61,035 nucleotides of DNA from Rhodopila globiformis (lineage in GTDB: Bacteria; Pseudomonadota; Alphaproteobacteria; Acetobacterales; Acetobacteraceae): positions 1-61,035 of the forward strand of contig NZ_NHRY01000274.1 of assembly GCF_002937115.1 (NCBI RefSeq), given 5' to 3'. The translations under genes were made by a program, and so were the position numbers. Positions 1 through 9,459 of the stretch are shown here, in pieces; the first letter of the stretch is position 1, and the number at the start of each line of letters is the position of its first letter. A model generated the notes under the pieces. It saw nothing but the letters and a program-made list of their open reading frames with translations. It was not told the origin of the DNA and ran no database searches.

Positions 1-324
1 TCCCATTTGGTGTGATTTAGGCTCTCGAATTCGTCCATTGATGGAACTCCATCAGCGTGTGCTTTGGCGGCTCACGCTCCAGAGTTTCATTGATGGGCGA
101 ACCGGGGCCTACCCCCGCAAATGTCAAACTGCTGCTGCCTCCCCGGCAGAGCCGGGGGAACTCCCGGTTACGTTAGAATGCCGTTACCGTTTGCGGTGCC
201 GATGTCCGACACTTCGTCAGACGCCCCGGCGGCGCCAGGCGGGCCTGATGCCGGCCGTCCGCTTGGCACCCGCCTGCCCCGGCACTACATCAGCCGGATA
301 AGGAGAATCCGAGGAAGCGCCGCT
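1..324. other. Gene-free left edge upstream of pcaI
   Basis: No convincing gene ends or begins here. Short open frames run through it but show no family likeness. A perfect 7-base inverted repeat with a 2-base spacer (TGATGGA, 39-45; TCCATCA, 48-54) is present and could be an operator or chance. Purine-rich runs at 301-317 lead into the start codon at 325. Confidence 0.5.
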
Positions 325-1008
325 ATGATCAACAAGATCGTCCAGTCCATGGCCGACATGATGGCCGGCATCGAGGATGGGTCCGTCGTCCTGCTCGGCG
401 GCTTCGGCGCCGTCGGCCAGCCCAACGCGCTGATCGACGGGCTGATCGAGCAAGGCGCGAAGGACCTGACGGTTGCCTGCAACAACGCCGGCGTCGGCCG
501 CATCGGCCTCGCGCGGCTGATGGACCTCGGGCGCGTGCGCAAGATCATCTGCTCCTTCCCGCGTAGCTCCGACCCCGTGGTGTTCGAGACGCTGTACCGC
601 GCCGGCAGGATCGAGCTGGAAATCGTTCCGCAAGGAACCTTGGCCGAGCGGATGCGCGCCGCCGGCGCCGGCGTGCCGGCGTTCTTCACCGCCACCGGCG
701 TCGGCACGAAAATGGCCGTCGGCAAGGAGCATCGCGACATCGACGGCCGCACCTACATTCTCGAGCAGGCGCTGAAGGGCGACGTCGGCCTGGTGGAGGC
801 GTGGGAGGCGGACCGCTGGGGCAACCTGACCTACAAGCAGGCGGGACGGAACTTCAATCCGGTGATCGCCATGGCGTCGGCGCTGACCCTGGTGCAGACG
901 CAGCATGTCCGCGACCTCGGGCAGATCGATCCCGACCATGTGGTGACGCCCGGCATCTTCGTCGATCGCGTGCTGCACGTGCCGTACGGCGACCCGTCCG
1001 GCTTCTGA
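325..1008 (+). CDS. pcaI: 3-oxoadipate CoA-transferase subunit A
   Basis: Subunit A of a two-subunit CoA-transferase, closest in recall to PcaI, which with PcaJ moves CoA from succinyl-CoA to 3-oxoadipate in the cytosolic beta-ketoadipate pathway. The 227-residue product has the subunit-A signature GGFGAVGQP at residues 25-33 and a CSFPRSSD stretch at 76-83 typical of PcaI. The frame is open upstream to 121, but ATG 325 gives the usual family N-terminus (MINK) and follows purine runs able to act as a ribosome site. Subunit B starts 38 bases after the stop, so the pair is an operon. No other pca gene lies in the window, so an acetoacetate (ScoA-type) substrate cannot be excluded. Confidence 0.8.
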   Translation: MINKIVQSMADMMAGIEDGSVVLLGGFGAVGQPNALIDGLIEQGAKDLTVACNNAGVGRIGLARLMDLGRVRKIICSFPRSSDPVVFETLYRAGRIELEIVPQGTLAERMRAAGAGVPAFFTATGVGTKMAVGKEHRDIDGRTYILEQALKGDVGLVEAWEADRWGNLTYKQAGRNFNPVIAMASALTLVQTQHVRDLGQIDPDHVVTPGIFVDRVLHVPYGDPSGF

Positions 1009-1046
1009 CCCGCGCGCCAAAGAACACCGCACAGCAGGAGAGGTTC

Positions 1047-1712
1047 ATGTCCGAAACATCCACCGCCGGCTTCCGGCCGTTCAGCCGCCAGCAGATGGCG
1101 CAGCGTGCCGCCGCCGACATCCCCGAGGGCTGGTACGTCAACCTCGGCATCGGCATCCCGACCCTGGTCGCCGACTACGTGCCGCAGGAGCGCGAGGTGA
1201 TCTTCCACTCCGAGAACGGCGTCCTGGGCATGGGCCCGGCGCCGGAGGAGGGCAAGATCGAGCCGTGGCTGATCAACGCCGGCAAGCAGTATGTCACCCT
1301 GCGCAAGGGCGGCAGCTTCTGCCACCACGCCGACAGCTTCGCGATGATCCGCGGCCATCACCTGGACCTGTGCGTGCTGGGCGCGTTCCAGGTGGCCGAG
1401 AACGGCGACATCGCCAACTGGGCGACCAGCGAGAACGACACCGCCCCCGCCGTCGGCGGCGCGATGGACCTGGCCGCCGGCGCGAAGCGGCTGTGGGTGC
1501 TGATGGACCACACCACCAAGGACGGCTCGCCGAAGCTGGTGCACCGCTGCACCTATCCGCTGACCGCTCCGGGCGCCGTCAAGCGCATCTACACCAACCT
1601 GGCGACGATCGACGTGACGGATTGCGGCTTCGTCGTGCTGGACATCGCCCCGGGCCTGAGCCTGGAGGACCTGCAGGCGCGCACCGAGGCGAAGCTGCAC
1701 CTGCCGGCGTGA
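1047..1712 (+). CDS. pcaJ: 3-oxoadipate CoA-transferase subunit B
   Basis: Catalytic subunit B of the same CoA-transferase. The 221-residue product carries the SENG motif at residues 55-58; Glu56 is the expected residue that forms the glutamyl-CoA intermediate. The NLGIGIPTLV segment (32-41) is the usual subunit-B CoA-binding start. ATG 1047 is preceded by AGGAGAGG at about 1036-1043, a good ribosome site, and is preferred over the longer open frame from 801, which overlaps pcaI. The gene ends the operon; an 800-base repeat-containing gap follows. Substrate assignment shares the uncertainty of subunit A. Confidence 0.8.
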   Translation: MSETSTAGFRPFSRQQMAQRAAADIPEGWYVNLGIGIPTLVADYVPQEREVIFHSENGVLGMGPAPEEGKIEPWLINAGKQYVTLRKGGSFCHHADSFAMIRGHHLDLCVLGAFQVAENGDIANWATSENDTAPAVGGAMDLAAGAKRLWVLMDHTTKDGSPKLVHRCTYPLTAPGAVKRIYTNLATIDVTDCGFVVLDIAPGLSLEDLQARTEAKLHLPA

Positions 1713-2529
1713 GGTGACCGGAGGTCTGCCGGCTTTGCGGCGCGCCGTGCGCAGGCTCGGACCGTGCCGCTGGCGGGGGTGGGGCCCTGACCAGGGCGCG
1801 CGGACTGCTCCGCCGCCGCAATGCCGCGCAGAAGCAGGCAAGCGGACCTTCCACCATGGACCTGCGACGCGCAGACGCCGATGGTTGCGCGGAGCCAGGT
1901 CGCTTCCCTGTCGTCATGGCCAGGAACGTTCCCGGCTCGTCATGGCTCGGCTTGTCCCGGCCGCATGCACGCATTTCGGGAATAATACCGACGGCCCAGA
2001 CCGCCGCCCCTTTTTGTGCGGGCATCTGGCCGGATATTCTTGACGATTCCGTTGCGGAAACCGGTCATCGGACGGGGCCGTTGAAGGGGTGGCGTGGCAC
2101 GACGGCCGCATGTTCACACGGCGGTCATCTGCGTTCATCTGCGTTCATTTGCGTTCATCTGCGGTTCCCCAATCCGGCATTCTCAGCGCGGTACGGAACA
2201 ACGGTCGGCGCTCCGACCGGAATGCAGCGTGGCTGTTCATCCTACGGAATAATGGGAACCGCGGATGAACGCAGATGAACGCAAATGCTCCGCGGCGCCG
2301 CCGGCCCGGTCCGGGCACCCATGCCGGCCGGCAGCAAGCGGCCTCGGTGGCGCAACACAAAATCAGGTCATCGATCCGGGCCGCTGGTATAACTCGGGAA
2401 TAACCGCGAAATCAAACGCTTGCCTGTTCGCCGAGCACGTTCCTCCCTCGTCAGGGCCCGGTGCGCCCAGGCCATGACGGTAAGACAACGGCCGCGGACC
2501 GGTCATCAGCGCCCATCGGCCGGGCGGCG
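1713..2529. other. Gene-free region with decayed repeats
   Basis: Open frames exist on both strands but none resembles a protein family. The region holds a degenerate CGTCATGG-type palindrome (about 1938-1966), the GTTCATCTGC repeat pair (2124-2288) and, at about 2384-2460, a decayed stretch that resembles the inside of the 217-base element found at 28073 and 37661 (shared words include CGCTTGCCTG and ACGTTCC). pcaJ and folK point toward each other across it; no clear terminator was seen. Confidence 0.55.
2124..2288. repeat. Inverted pair of GTTCATCTGC tandem repeats
   Basis: Tandem 11-base units of the type GTTCATCTGCG run from 2124 and end in GCGGTTCC at 2168. A reverse-complement block (GGAACCGCGGATGAACGC and onward) lies at 2254-2288, so the two could pair into a long stem with a loop of about 85 bases. 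The same arrangement with different loop sequence occurs at 58496-58626. Confidence 0.75.
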
Positions 2530-3030
2530 CTACAGCACCCGGATCTGCTGCGGCGGCAGGCCCGCCAGCAACGCCGCCGCCGTCCGCCCGAGAATCGGAT
2601 GCACCCAGTCCGGCGCCACCTCGGCCAGCGGCGCCAGCACGAAGGCACGTTCGTGCGCGCGCGGATGCGGCAGGACCGGGTCCGGCGCGGCGCGGACCAG
2701 CCCGCCGATGGCGATGATGTCCAGGTCGAGCGTCCGCGCGGCGTTCGGGACGCTGCGCCGCCGCCCGAAATTCGCCTCGAGCCGCATCAGCCGCGCCAAC
2801 AGGTCCGCCGGATCGAGCGGCACGTCCGGGTCAACCCGCAGCGCGGCCACGGCGTTGACGTAGTCCGGTTGGCCGGATGGAGGCACCGGCGCCGTCACAT
2901 ACCACCGCGATACAGCATGCAACCGCAAGCCCGGAAACAAGTCCAGCGCCGCAACAGCGCGTCGGCAGGTTTCCAGCGGCGCGAAGCCATCCGGACCGGG
3001 GATATTGGCGCCGACGCCAATTAGGGCCAT
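2530..3030 (-). CDS. folK: 2-amino-4-hydroxy-6-hydroxymethyldihydropteridine diphosphokinase
   Basis: Transfers pyrophosphate from ATP to 6-hydroxymethyl-7,8-dihydropterin in folate synthesis in the cytosol. The 166-residue product has the HPPK signature RTLDLDIIAIG at 99-109 with the two metal-binding aspartates, and the family start ALIGVGANI. The frame is open 17 codons further upstream, but ATG at 3030 matches the family N-terminus and has an AAGAGG-like ribosome site 7 bases before it. It is divergent from the NYN-domain gene at 3182, with a short shared promoter region. No other fol gene is adjacent. Confidence 0.93.
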   Translation of the reverse strand: MALIGVGANIPGPDGFAPLETCRRAVAALDLFPGLRLHAVSRWYVTAPVPPSGQPDYVNAVAALRVDPDVPLDPADLLARLMRLEANFGRRRSVPNAARTLDLDIIAIGGLVRAAPDPVLPHPRAHERAFVLAPLAEVAPDWVHPILGRTAAALLAGLPPQQIRVL

Positions 3031-3181
3031 AATAGGGCCTCTTACGCCTATACCGTTTCGATGTTCAGAAAATTCGTTCATGGTTATAGTGACTTCTGTT
3101 CCGAGTCTGCCCGTTTAACCGCGACGTGGCTCTGCAGTGCCGGGCCCGCGGGATTCCAACCAGTTTCGTAAGGTTACGCTG

Positions 3182-3799
3182 ATGCCTTTTCTACCACACG
3201 AGCGTGTCGCGCTATTCATCGACGGTGCCAATCTCTATTCGGCCTCGCGCAACCTCGGGTTCGATGTCGATTATCGCAACCTGCTGGAATCGTTCCGCAA
3301 AAAAGCGAACGTGATCCGCGCGTATTATTATTCGGCCGTGCTGGAGACGGAAGAATACTCGCCTCTGAAGCCGCTGACCGACTGGCTGGCCTATAACGGC
3401 TATGCCCTGGTGACCAAGCCGGCCAAGGAATTCACCGACGCCACCGGCCGCCGTCGGGTCAAGGGCAACATGGACATCGAGATCGCGGTGGACATGCTGG
3501 AGCTGGCCGACAAGGTCGATCACATGGTTTTGTTCAGCGGCGACTCGGACTTCCGCCGCCTCGTGGAGGCGGTGCAGCGCAAGGGTGTGCGGGTGTCCGT
3601 CGTGTCCTCCGTGCGAACAAGCCCGCCGATGGTCGCCGACGAGTTGCGCCGCCAGGCCGATGACTTCCTGGAACTGGCAGAAATCGCCCCCGAATTCACC
3701 CGCCGCCAGACCGAGCCCCGGCCGCGCACGGCCTCGCTCGGCGCCCCGGTGCGCGGCACGCCGGCCGAACCGTACGCCGATTCGCCCGACGCGGCGTGA
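3182..3799 (+). CDS. NYN domain protein (LabA/DUF88 family)
   Basis: Predicted metal-dependent RNase-like protein of the NYN (PIN-like) superfamily. The 205-residue product shows the acidic set expected for the fold: Asp14 in FIDGANLY (12-19), Asp98 and Asp104 in the MDIEIAVDML segment, and Asp121/Asp123 in FSGDSDF (118-124). The C-terminal 40 residues are basic, proline-rich and low complexity. ATG 3182 is chosen over the open frame from 3137 because it gives the usual short lead before the first strand. Its stop overlaps the GTG start of the uracil-DNA glycosylase gene, so the two are translationally coupled. RNA target is unknown; LabA-like proteins have varied roles. Confidence 0.85.
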   Translation: MPFLPHERVALFIDGANLYSASRNLGFDVDYRNLLESFRKKANVIRAYYYSAVLETEEYSPLKPLTDWLAYNGYALVTKPAKEFTDATGRRRVKGNMDIEIAVDMLELADKVDHMVLFSGDSDFRRLVEAVQRKGVRVSVVSSVRTSPPMVADELRRQADDFLELAEIAPEFTRRQTEPRPRTASLGAPVRGTPAEPYADSPDAA

Positions 3800-4485
3800 C
3801 CCGGGCGTCCCAAGGCACGTCCCAGGGGGCATCCCAAGGCGCGTACCAACCGGCGTTCCAGGCACCTGCGCCGGATTGCCGGCTGTGCCCTCGGCTTGCC
3901 GCCTACCGCGACAGCAACCGTGCCGCCAATCCCGGGTGGTACAACGGGGCGGTGCCGAGCTTCGGGCCGCTTGACGCCGCGTTCCTGGTGGTGGGCCTCG
4001 CCCCCGGCGTGCGCGGCGCCAATCGCACCGGCCGCCCGTTCACCGGCGACTATGCCGGCGTCCTGCTGTATGAGACCCTGCTGAAATACGGTTTCGCCCA
4101 TGGCAGCTATGCAGCCGATCCGGCGGATGGGATGGCATTGCGCAACTGCCGCGTGACCAATGCCGTGCGCTGCGTGCCACCAGCCAACCTGCCCAGGCCG
4201 GAGGAAATCCGGCAGTGCAATCCGTTCCTGACGCGCGAGATGGCAGCCATGCCACAACTCCGGGTAGTTCTTGCGCTGGGTGGCGTCGCCCACAAGGCGG
4301 TGCTGCAGGCCCGCGGACTGAAAGCCAGCCATACGCCCTTCGTCCATGGCGCGGTCACCCGGCTGCCCGATGGACTGCTGTTGGCGGACAGCTATCACGT
4401 GTCACGGCTGAATACCAGTACCGGCCGGTTAACAACCCCTATGTTTCAGGCCGTCATTTCGGATATCCTGGCGCAACTCACATAA
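3796..4485 (+). CDS. Family 5 uracil-DNA glycosylase (UdgB)
   Basis: Base-excision repair enzyme that removes uracil and other deaminated bases. The 229-residue product contains the UdgB motif GLAPGVRGANRTGRPFTGD at 67-85 and the second motif SYHVSRLNTSTGRLT at 199-213. Cys28 and Cys31 (CRLC) with Cys126 and Cys141 are the likely 4Fe-4S ligands. The start is GTG 3796 within GTGA, overlapping the stop of the NYN gene. Residues 5-18 are a small SQG repeat (SQGTSQGASQGAYQ), which is not part of the fold. The Rrf2-type regulator follows 17 bases after the stop. Confidence 0.92.
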   Translation: MTRASQGTSQGASQGAYQPAFQAPAPDCRLCPRLAAYRDSNRAANPGWYNGAVPSFGPLDAAFLVVGLAPGVRGANRTGRPFTGDYAGVLLYETLLKYGFAHGSYAADPADGMALRNCRVTNAVRCVPPANLPRPEEIRQCNPFLTREMAAMPQLRVVLALGGVAHKAVLQARGLKASHTPFVHGAVTRLPDGLLLADSYHVSRLNTSTGRLTTPMFQAVISDILAQLT

Positions 4486-4502
4486 CGAACCCTGAGCTTG
4501 CA

Positions 4503-4982
4503 ATGCGCCTGACTACATTTTCCGACTACACATTGCGGACGCTGACCTATCTGGCACTGCATCCGGACCGTTTCGTCACCATTGCCGAGATCGCTGCGGC
4601 CTACAGCATCTCCGGCAACCACCTGATGAAGGTGGTGCAGACTCTGGCCGGCAGCGGCGACGTGATCACGCTGCGCGGCCCGCGCGGTGGCCTGCGGCTC
4701 AGCCGCCCGGCCTCGGAGATCCGGCTGGGCGACGTCATCCGCCGCACCGAGCCGGATGCGGCGCTGACCGCCTGCTTCGGCACGCCGGATACCTGCGTCG
4801 TGCAGACGGCCTGTCAACTGACCGGCATCCTAACCATGGCGCTGCAGGCGTTCATGGCGGTGCTGGACAACCACACCCTGGCCGATCTGGTGGCGGATCC
4901 GGCGACGCTGGTGCCGCTGCTGGAGCGGAACATGGCGCTGAACCCGACGTGCAGGCTCCGCGTCAACAACGCCGTCGAGTAG
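4503..4982 (+). CDS. Rrf2 family regulator, NsrR-like
   Basis: Winged-helix transcription factor of the Rrf2 family; NsrR members bind an Fe-S cluster and sense nitric oxide. The 159-residue product begins MRLTTFSDYTLRTL, typical of NsrR, has the helix-turn-helix at about 26-50, and three cysteines, Cys91, Cys98 and Cys104, placed as cluster ligands. ATG 4503 is chosen because the upstream open frame from 4215 overlaps the glycosylase gene and lacks family similarity. It may be co-transcribed with the glycosylase. No denitrification or flavohaemoglobin gene is in the window, so its targets are unseen; the call of NsrR over IscR or RirA rests on the N-terminus and is moderate. Confidence 0.85.
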   Translation: MRLTTFSDYTLRTLTYLALHPDRFVTIAEIAAAYSISGNHLMKVVQTLAGSGDVITLRGPRGGLRLSRPASEIRLGDVIRRTEPDAALTACFGTPDTCVVQTACQLTGILTMALQAFMAVLDNHTLADLVADPATLVPLLERNMALNPTCRLRVNNAVE

Positions 4983-5352
4983 CGCCCTGCCCGGCTCATC
5001 CGGCGGTGCGGCCGACCCGGGCATGGAACAGGGCGATGCCGGCAACCCAGGCTGTGCGCGTCAGAGCGGAAAGCCGCTGGCGAACCGCGTCCCGCGCACC
5101 GTCGTGTCGCCGGCCGGTTCCTGGCTGGAGGCCCGGCTCGAACGCCGATGATCCTCAGGCCGGGGCGACGAGTGCGGTCCCTTATACTATTTATAGGTGT
5201 CGCCGCAGAAGCCGGCGATCGTGGTGACCACGGCAAACCGCGGCCGGGCTGGGATGCGCGGTCGTTGCCGTCATTGCCATGGCGGCCGAAAGGGCGCCGT
5301 CGATCCGACCAAACGGCCCGCGGCGGTTGCCGGCACCGTCCGCCGCGCCGGC
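4983..5352. other. Gene-free gap between convergent genes
   Basis: Lies between the stops of the Rrf2 gene and the sulfite-oxidase-fold gene. Open frames here are antisense or shadow reading. One AT-rich patch (about 5178-5197) is promoter-like but faces no gene at a sensible distance. No strong hairpin with a T-run was found. Confidence 0.4.
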
Positions 5353-6021
5353 TCAGCCGTAGCGTTCCTCCATCCAGGGATCGGCGTTGTTGTGGTAGCC
5401 CCGGGTCTCCCAGAAGCCGGGCCGGTCGCGGATGGTGAACTCGATCCGGCGCAACCACTTGGCGGATTTCCACAGGTAGAGCCGCGGCACCAGCATGCGC
5501 ACCGGGCCGCCGTGCTCGCGGCTTATCGGCCTGCCCTCCCACTGGTGCACCAGGAAGACGTCCGGCTGGTCGAACTGATCCAGGCGGATGTTCGTGGTGT
5601 AGCCGTCATAGGCGTGGAAGACGACGTGCCCCACCTCCGGCCGCGGCTGCACGATCGCCAGCAGCGCCCGGGCCGGGACGCCTTTCCAGTGGTTGTCGTA
5701 GCGCGACCACTGCGTCACGCAGTGCATGTCGGAGACGCCCTCGGCCTGCGGCAGCGCCATGAACTCGTCCAGCCGCAGGCTCAGGCGGTTCTCGACAGCC
5801 CCGTCGACGTCGAGGCGGAACTTCTGTTCCGTCACCAGCGGCTGCTGGCCCAGGTCGAGCACCGGCCAGTCCCGCACCAGCCGTTGCCCGGGCGGCAGGC
5901 GGTCCCTGGCCGGATCGGCTGTCGTGCCGGTCAGCAAACGCCCCTCCCGCGCCCAGTCCTGCTTGCGCTCGATCAGCTTGTCCCGGACCTTGCCCGTCGT
6001 GCCGATGTCGTCGTCCGCCAT
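5353..6021 (-). CDS. Sulfite oxidase-like molybdopterin oxidoreductase
   Basis: Small molybdopterin-binding protein of the sulfite oxidase fold (COG2041). The 222-residue product has the conserved SDMHCVTQWSRYDNHWKG segment at 97-114; Cys101 is the expected molybdenum ligand. There is no Tat or Sec signal and no haem or dimerisation domain, so it is probably cytosolic, unlike MsrP. ATG at 6021 (MADDD) is chosen although the frame is open far upstream, because upstream residues are antisense of trpG. Redox partner and substrate are unknown. It fits the molybdenum theme of the window (moaC at 8762, modABC at 13.7-16.2 kb). Confidence 0.85.
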   Translation of the reverse strand: MADDDIGTTGKVRDKLIERKQDWAREGRLLTGTTADPARDRLPPGQRLVRDWPVLDLGQQPLVTEQKFRLDVDGAVENRLSLRLDEFMALPQAEGVSDMHCVTQWSRYDNHWKGVPARALLAIVQPRPEVGHVVFHAYDGYTTNIRLDQFDQPDVFLVHQWEGRPISREHGGPVRMLVPRLYLWKSAKWLRRIEFTIRDRPGFWETRGYHNNADPWMEERYG

Positions 6022-6309
6022 GCGCCGCCCCATTGCCGTTCGCCAACAGACAAGCTGATGGCGGCGCGCCGGCTTGCAAGAGGCACCCGGCCGCCAATCG
6101 GCTTCGCAACAGCGCCGTCCGCGGGTGATGGGCATGCTGCGGACCGCGCGGCAGGGGCAGGCGTTGAACAGTGGCCCCGGGCTGCTGCGTGTGCTACGAG
6201 CAGATATGGGTATGGCAGGAACCGCGTCGCGGCCGGACCAGGCGCCAGACAAGGCGATAGATGTTCCGTGATTGACTGCCGCCCGCAGCCGGACCAAAGA
6301 TGCGCTGCC

Positions 6310-6906
6310 ATGATCCTTCTTATCGACAACTACGACAGCTTCACCTTCAACCTGTACCACTTCCTGGGTGACGTAGGCGCCCGCTGTGAGGTCTGGCGCA
6401 ACGACAGGCTGTCGGTGGCCGACGCCATGGCGATGCAGCCGGAGGCGATCGTCCTCTCGCCCGGCCCGTGCACGCCGAATGAGGCCGGCATCTGCCTCGA
6501 CCTGATCGCCGCGGCGGCCGGGGAGATCCCGCTGTTCGGCGTCTGCCTCGGGCACCAGGCCATCGGCCAGGCGTTCGGCGGCCAGGTCGTCCGCGCGCCG
6601 GAGCCGATGCACGGCAAGGTCAGCGCCATCACCCACACCGGCACGGACATCCTGGAAACCCTGCCCTCGCCGTTCCGCGCCACCCGCTATCACAGCCTGG
6701 TCGTCGCCCGCGACACCCTGCCGGACGCGCTGGTCCCCACCGCCTGGACCGATGACGGGCTGATCATGGCGATGCATCACCGCACCCTGCCGGTGTATGG
6801 CGTGCAGTTCCATCCCGAGAGCATCGCCAGCGAGCACGGCCACACCATCCTGGCGAATTTCCTCGCCATCGCCCGCGGCACGAATTCGCCCGCCCGAGCC
6901 GCCTGA
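6310..6906 (+). CDS. trpG: Anthranilate synthase glutamine amidotransferase subunit
   Basis: Supplies ammonia from glutamine to TrpE for anthranilate in tryptophan synthesis. The 198-residue class I amidotransferase has the triad Cys79 (GVCLGHQ, 77-83), His168 and Glu170 (QFHPES). ATG 6310 gives the family start [12 protein letters not shown]. It opens the trpG-trpD-trpC-moaC operon with 2 bases to trpD. The 288 bases upstream show no run of tryptophan codons, so no classic attenuator leader was recognised. trpE is outside the window. PabA would look similar, but the trpD-trpC neighbours settle the call. Confidence 0.95.
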   Translation: MILLIDNYDSFTFNLYHFLGDVGARCEVWRNDRLSVADAMAMQPEAIVLSPGPCTPNEAGICLDLIAAAAGEIPLFGVCLGHQAIGQAFGGQVVRAPEPMHGKVSAITHTGTDILETLPSPFRATRYHSLVVARDTLPDALVPTAWTDDGLIMAMHHRTLPVYGVQFHPESIASEHGHTILANFLAIARGTNSPARAA

Positions 6907-6908
6907 GC

Positions 6909-7931
6909 ATGTCCGCCAACCTGAAGCCGACCCTCGCCCGCCTGGCTATCGGCGAGACGTTGACGGACGACCAGGCCGAGGCCGCCTTCGACATCATCAT
7001 GTCCGGCGAGGCGACGCCGGCGCAAATCGGCGCGCTGCTGATGGCGATGCGCCTGCGCGGCGAGACGGTGGCGGAAATCACCGGCGCGGTGCGGGCGATG
7101 CGCAGCCGCATGACGGCGATCGACGCGCCCGAGGGCGCCATCGACGTCTGCGGCACCGGCGGCGACGGCGCCGGGACGCTGAACGTCTCCTCGGCCGTGG
7201 CCTTCGTGGTGGCCGGCTGCAGCGTGCCGGTGGCCAAGCACGGCAACCGCGCGCTGTCGTCGCGCACCGGCGGGGCCGACGTGCTGACCGCGCTGGGTGT
7301 CAACGTCGATGCGCCGATGGCGTCGCTGCCGGCGATCCTGGCCGAGGCCGGCCTGGTCTTCCTGTTCGCGCCGCGGCACCACCCGTCGATGCGCCACGCC
7401 GCCGGTCCGCGGGTGGAGCTCGGGACCCGCACCATTTTCAACCTGCTCGGCCCGCTGGCCAATCCGGCGCGGGTGCGCCGGCAGCTGACCGGCGTGTACC
7501 ACCCGGACTGGACCCGGCCGATGGCCGAGACGCTGGCGGCGCTCGGGCACGACTCCGCCTGGATCGTGCACGGGCTGGGCCTGGACGAACTGACCGTGGC
7601 CGGGCAGAACCAGGTGACGGCGCTGTCGGGCAGCACGATCCGCAGCTTCGTGGTGGAGCCCGAGGATGCCGGCCTGCCGCGCGCGCCGATCGAGGCGATC
7701 CGCGGCGGCGATGCGGCGATAAATGCCGCGGCATTGCAGGCACTTCTGCAAGGCGCCGACGGTGCCTATCGTGATACTGTCCTGCTGAACGCCGCGGCCG
7801 CCTTGATCGTCGCGGGCAGAGCAGGCGACTTGCGCGAAGGTGTGTCGCTGGCGGCTGCCGCGATCGCATCCGGAGCGGCGCTTGCGGCGTTGGAGACACT
7901 ACGGCGCGTAAGTGCCGTCACCGAATCCTGA
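6909..7931 (+). CDS. trpD: Anthranilate phosphoribosyltransferase
   Basis: Joins anthranilate and PRPP in the second step of tryptophan synthesis. The 340-residue product has GTGGDG at 82-87 and KHGNRA at 110-115, the PRPP and anthranilate binding motifs, and the family's usual length. It starts 2 bases after trpG and ends 15 bases before the chosen trpC start, so translation is coupled. The residues up to about 75 form the helical dimerisation domain seen in the family. Confidence 0.96.
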   Translation: MSANLKPTLARLAIGETLTDDQAEAAFDIIMSGEATPAQIGALLMAMRLRGETVAEITGAVRAMRSRMTAIDAPEGAIDVCGTGGDGAGTLNVSSAVAFVVAGCSVPVAKHGNRALSSRTGGADVLTALGVNVDAPMASLPAILAEAGLVFLFAPRHHPSMRHAAGPRVELGTRTIFNLLGPLANPARVRRQLTGVYHPDWTRPMAETLAALGHDSAWIVHGLGLDELTVAGQNQVTALSGSTIRSFVVEPEDAGLPRAPIEAIRGGDAAINAAALQALLQGADGAYRDTVLLNAAAALIVAGRAGDLREGVSLAAAAIASGAALAALETLRRVSAVTES

Positions 7932-7946
7932 ATTATGGGAGACCTG

Positions 7947-8765
7947 ATGGCAGACCAAATTGGCACGATGCCGGATGTGCTCGCCCGCATCTGCGGTGAT
8001 GTGCGGGCCGATGTCGCGGCACGCAAGGCCGCGCGCGGCATCGACGCGCTGCGCAACGAGATCGCGGCCCGCAACGACCCGCCGCGCGGCTTCGCGTTCG
8101 CCCTGAAGAACGCCTCGATGAGCGGGCGCTACGGGCTGATCGCCGAGATCAAGAAGGCCTCGCCGTCCGGTGGTCTGCTGCGCGAGGATTTCGACCCGGC
8201 GGCGCTGGCCAAGGCGTATGAGGCCGGCGGCGCGACCTGCCTGTCGGTGCTGACCGAACGGACGCATTTCCAGGGTGATCCAACACACCTGAAGGCCGCC
8301 CGCGCAGCGATGTCGCTGCCGGTGCTGCGCAAGGATTTCATGCTCGATCCCTGGCAGGTGTACGAAAGCCGGGCGATGGGCGCGGACTGCATCCTGCTGA
8401 TCATGGCGGCGCTGAGCGACGCGCAGGCGCGGGAGATGGAGCAGATCGCCTTGTCCATGGACATGGACGTGCTGGTGGAAGTGCACGACCGCGACGAGTT
8501 GGAGCGCGCGCTGCTGCTGGAGACCTCCTTGATCGGCATCAACAACCGCAACCTCAAGACCCTGGTGACCGACCTGGCCACCACCGAGGAGCTTGCGCCG
8601 CTGGTGCCGCCGGATCGCTTCCTGATTGCCGAAAGCGGCATCCGCAACACCGACGACCTGCGGCGGCTCGCCGCGGTGGGGCCGAACTGCTACCTGGTGG
8701 GCGAGAGCCTGGTGCGGCAGCAGGACGTCACCGCCGCGGTCAAGACGCTGCTGGGCGACGGATGA
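7947..8765 (+). CDS. trpC: Indole-3-glycerol phosphate synthase
   Basis: Closes the indole ring from CdRP in tryptophan synthesis. The 272-residue TIM-barrel protein carries [10 protein letters not shown] at about 65-74 and the phosphate-binding IAESGI segment near 229. Two ATGs are possible; the second (7947) has GGGAGA 5 bases before it, whereas the first (7935) contains that same sequence inside it and lacks its own, so 7947 is preferred. The stop overlaps the moaC ATG in ATGA. It is monofunctional; no TrpF domain is fused. Confidence 0.95.
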   Translation: MADQIGTMPDVLARICGDVRADVAARKAARGIDALRNEIAARNDPPRGFAFALKNASMSGRYGLIAEIKKASPSGGLLREDFDPAALAKAYEAGGATCLSVLTERTHFQGDPTHLKAARAAMSLPVLRKDFMLDPWQVYESRAMGADCILLIMAALSDAQAREMEQIALSMDMDVLVEVHDRDELERALLLETSLIGINNRNLKTLVTDLATTEELAPLVPPDRFLIAESGIRNTDDLRRLAAVGPNCYLVGESLVRQQDVTAAVKTLLGDG

Positions 8766-9232
8766 GCGGGTTCACGCACTTCGACCAGAAGGGCAACGCC
8801 GCCATGGTGGATGTTTCCGCCAAGGCGGCGACCGTGCGTATCGCGACGGCGCGGGCGCAGGTGGTGATGCAGCCGGCGACGCTGGCGATGATCCGCGAAG
8901 GCTCCGCGACGAAGGGCGACGTGCTCGGGGTGGCCCGCATCGCCGGGATCATGGCGGCGAAGCGGACCGCGGAGCTGATCCCGCTGTGCCATCCGCTGCC
9001 GATCTCGGCGGTGACGGTGGACCTGGAAGCCGAGGGCAGTGGCGTGGAAATCATCGCCACGGTGTGCACGACCGGCCAGACCGGGGTGGAGATGGAGGCG
9101 CTGACGGCGGCGAGCGTGGCGGCGCTGACGGTGTACGACATGTGCAAGGCGGTGGACCGGTCGATGCGGATCGAGGCGCTGCGGGTGACGCATAAGGAAG
9201 GCGGGAAGTCGGGGACGTTCACCCAGGACTGA
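8762..9232 (+). CDS. moaC: Cyclic pyranopterin monophosphate synthase
   Basis: Converts the MoaA product into cyclic pyranopterin monophosphate in molybdenum cofactor synthesis. The 156-residue product has MVDVSAK near residue 15, the [20 protein letters not shown] block and a [10 protein letters not shown] segment that hold the catalytic lysine and aspartate. Its ATG overlaps the trpC stop by 4 bases. Association of moaC with trpGDC is a known alphaproteobacterial arrangement, usually followed by moeA and lexA; here a ribbon-helix-helix gene on the other strand follows instead. Confidence 0.95.
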   Translation: MSGFTHFDQKGNAAMVDVSAKAATVRIATARAQVVMQPATLAMIREGSATKGDVLGVARIAGIMAAKRTAELIPLCHPLPISAVTVDLEAEGSGVEIIATVCTTGQTGVEMEALTAASVAALTVYDMCKAVDRSMRIEALRVTHKEGGKSGTFTQD

Positions 9233-9459
9233 GGCGCGATGGAAGCGCAGGGATCTCTGATTCCATCGGTCAGGTCCGGCGCAGCATTGCCTTGTCTGCA
9301 ACAACGCTGCGATCGCAACCCCGTATGCGGCGCTGGAGCGGAGAACCGTGTTCCGGCCCATGCGCATCTACGCCTTCGCTCGCAGCAACGGCGGTGGCGT
9401 TGCGCCCGGCAGCACGCGCTACCAGCGATTTTATCGTGTGGGCGCTTGCCACCTGATGC

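Noticed and set aside
6022-6309. trp attenuator leader before trpG
   Set aside because: No short frame with adjacent tryptophan codons and no clear competing hairpins.
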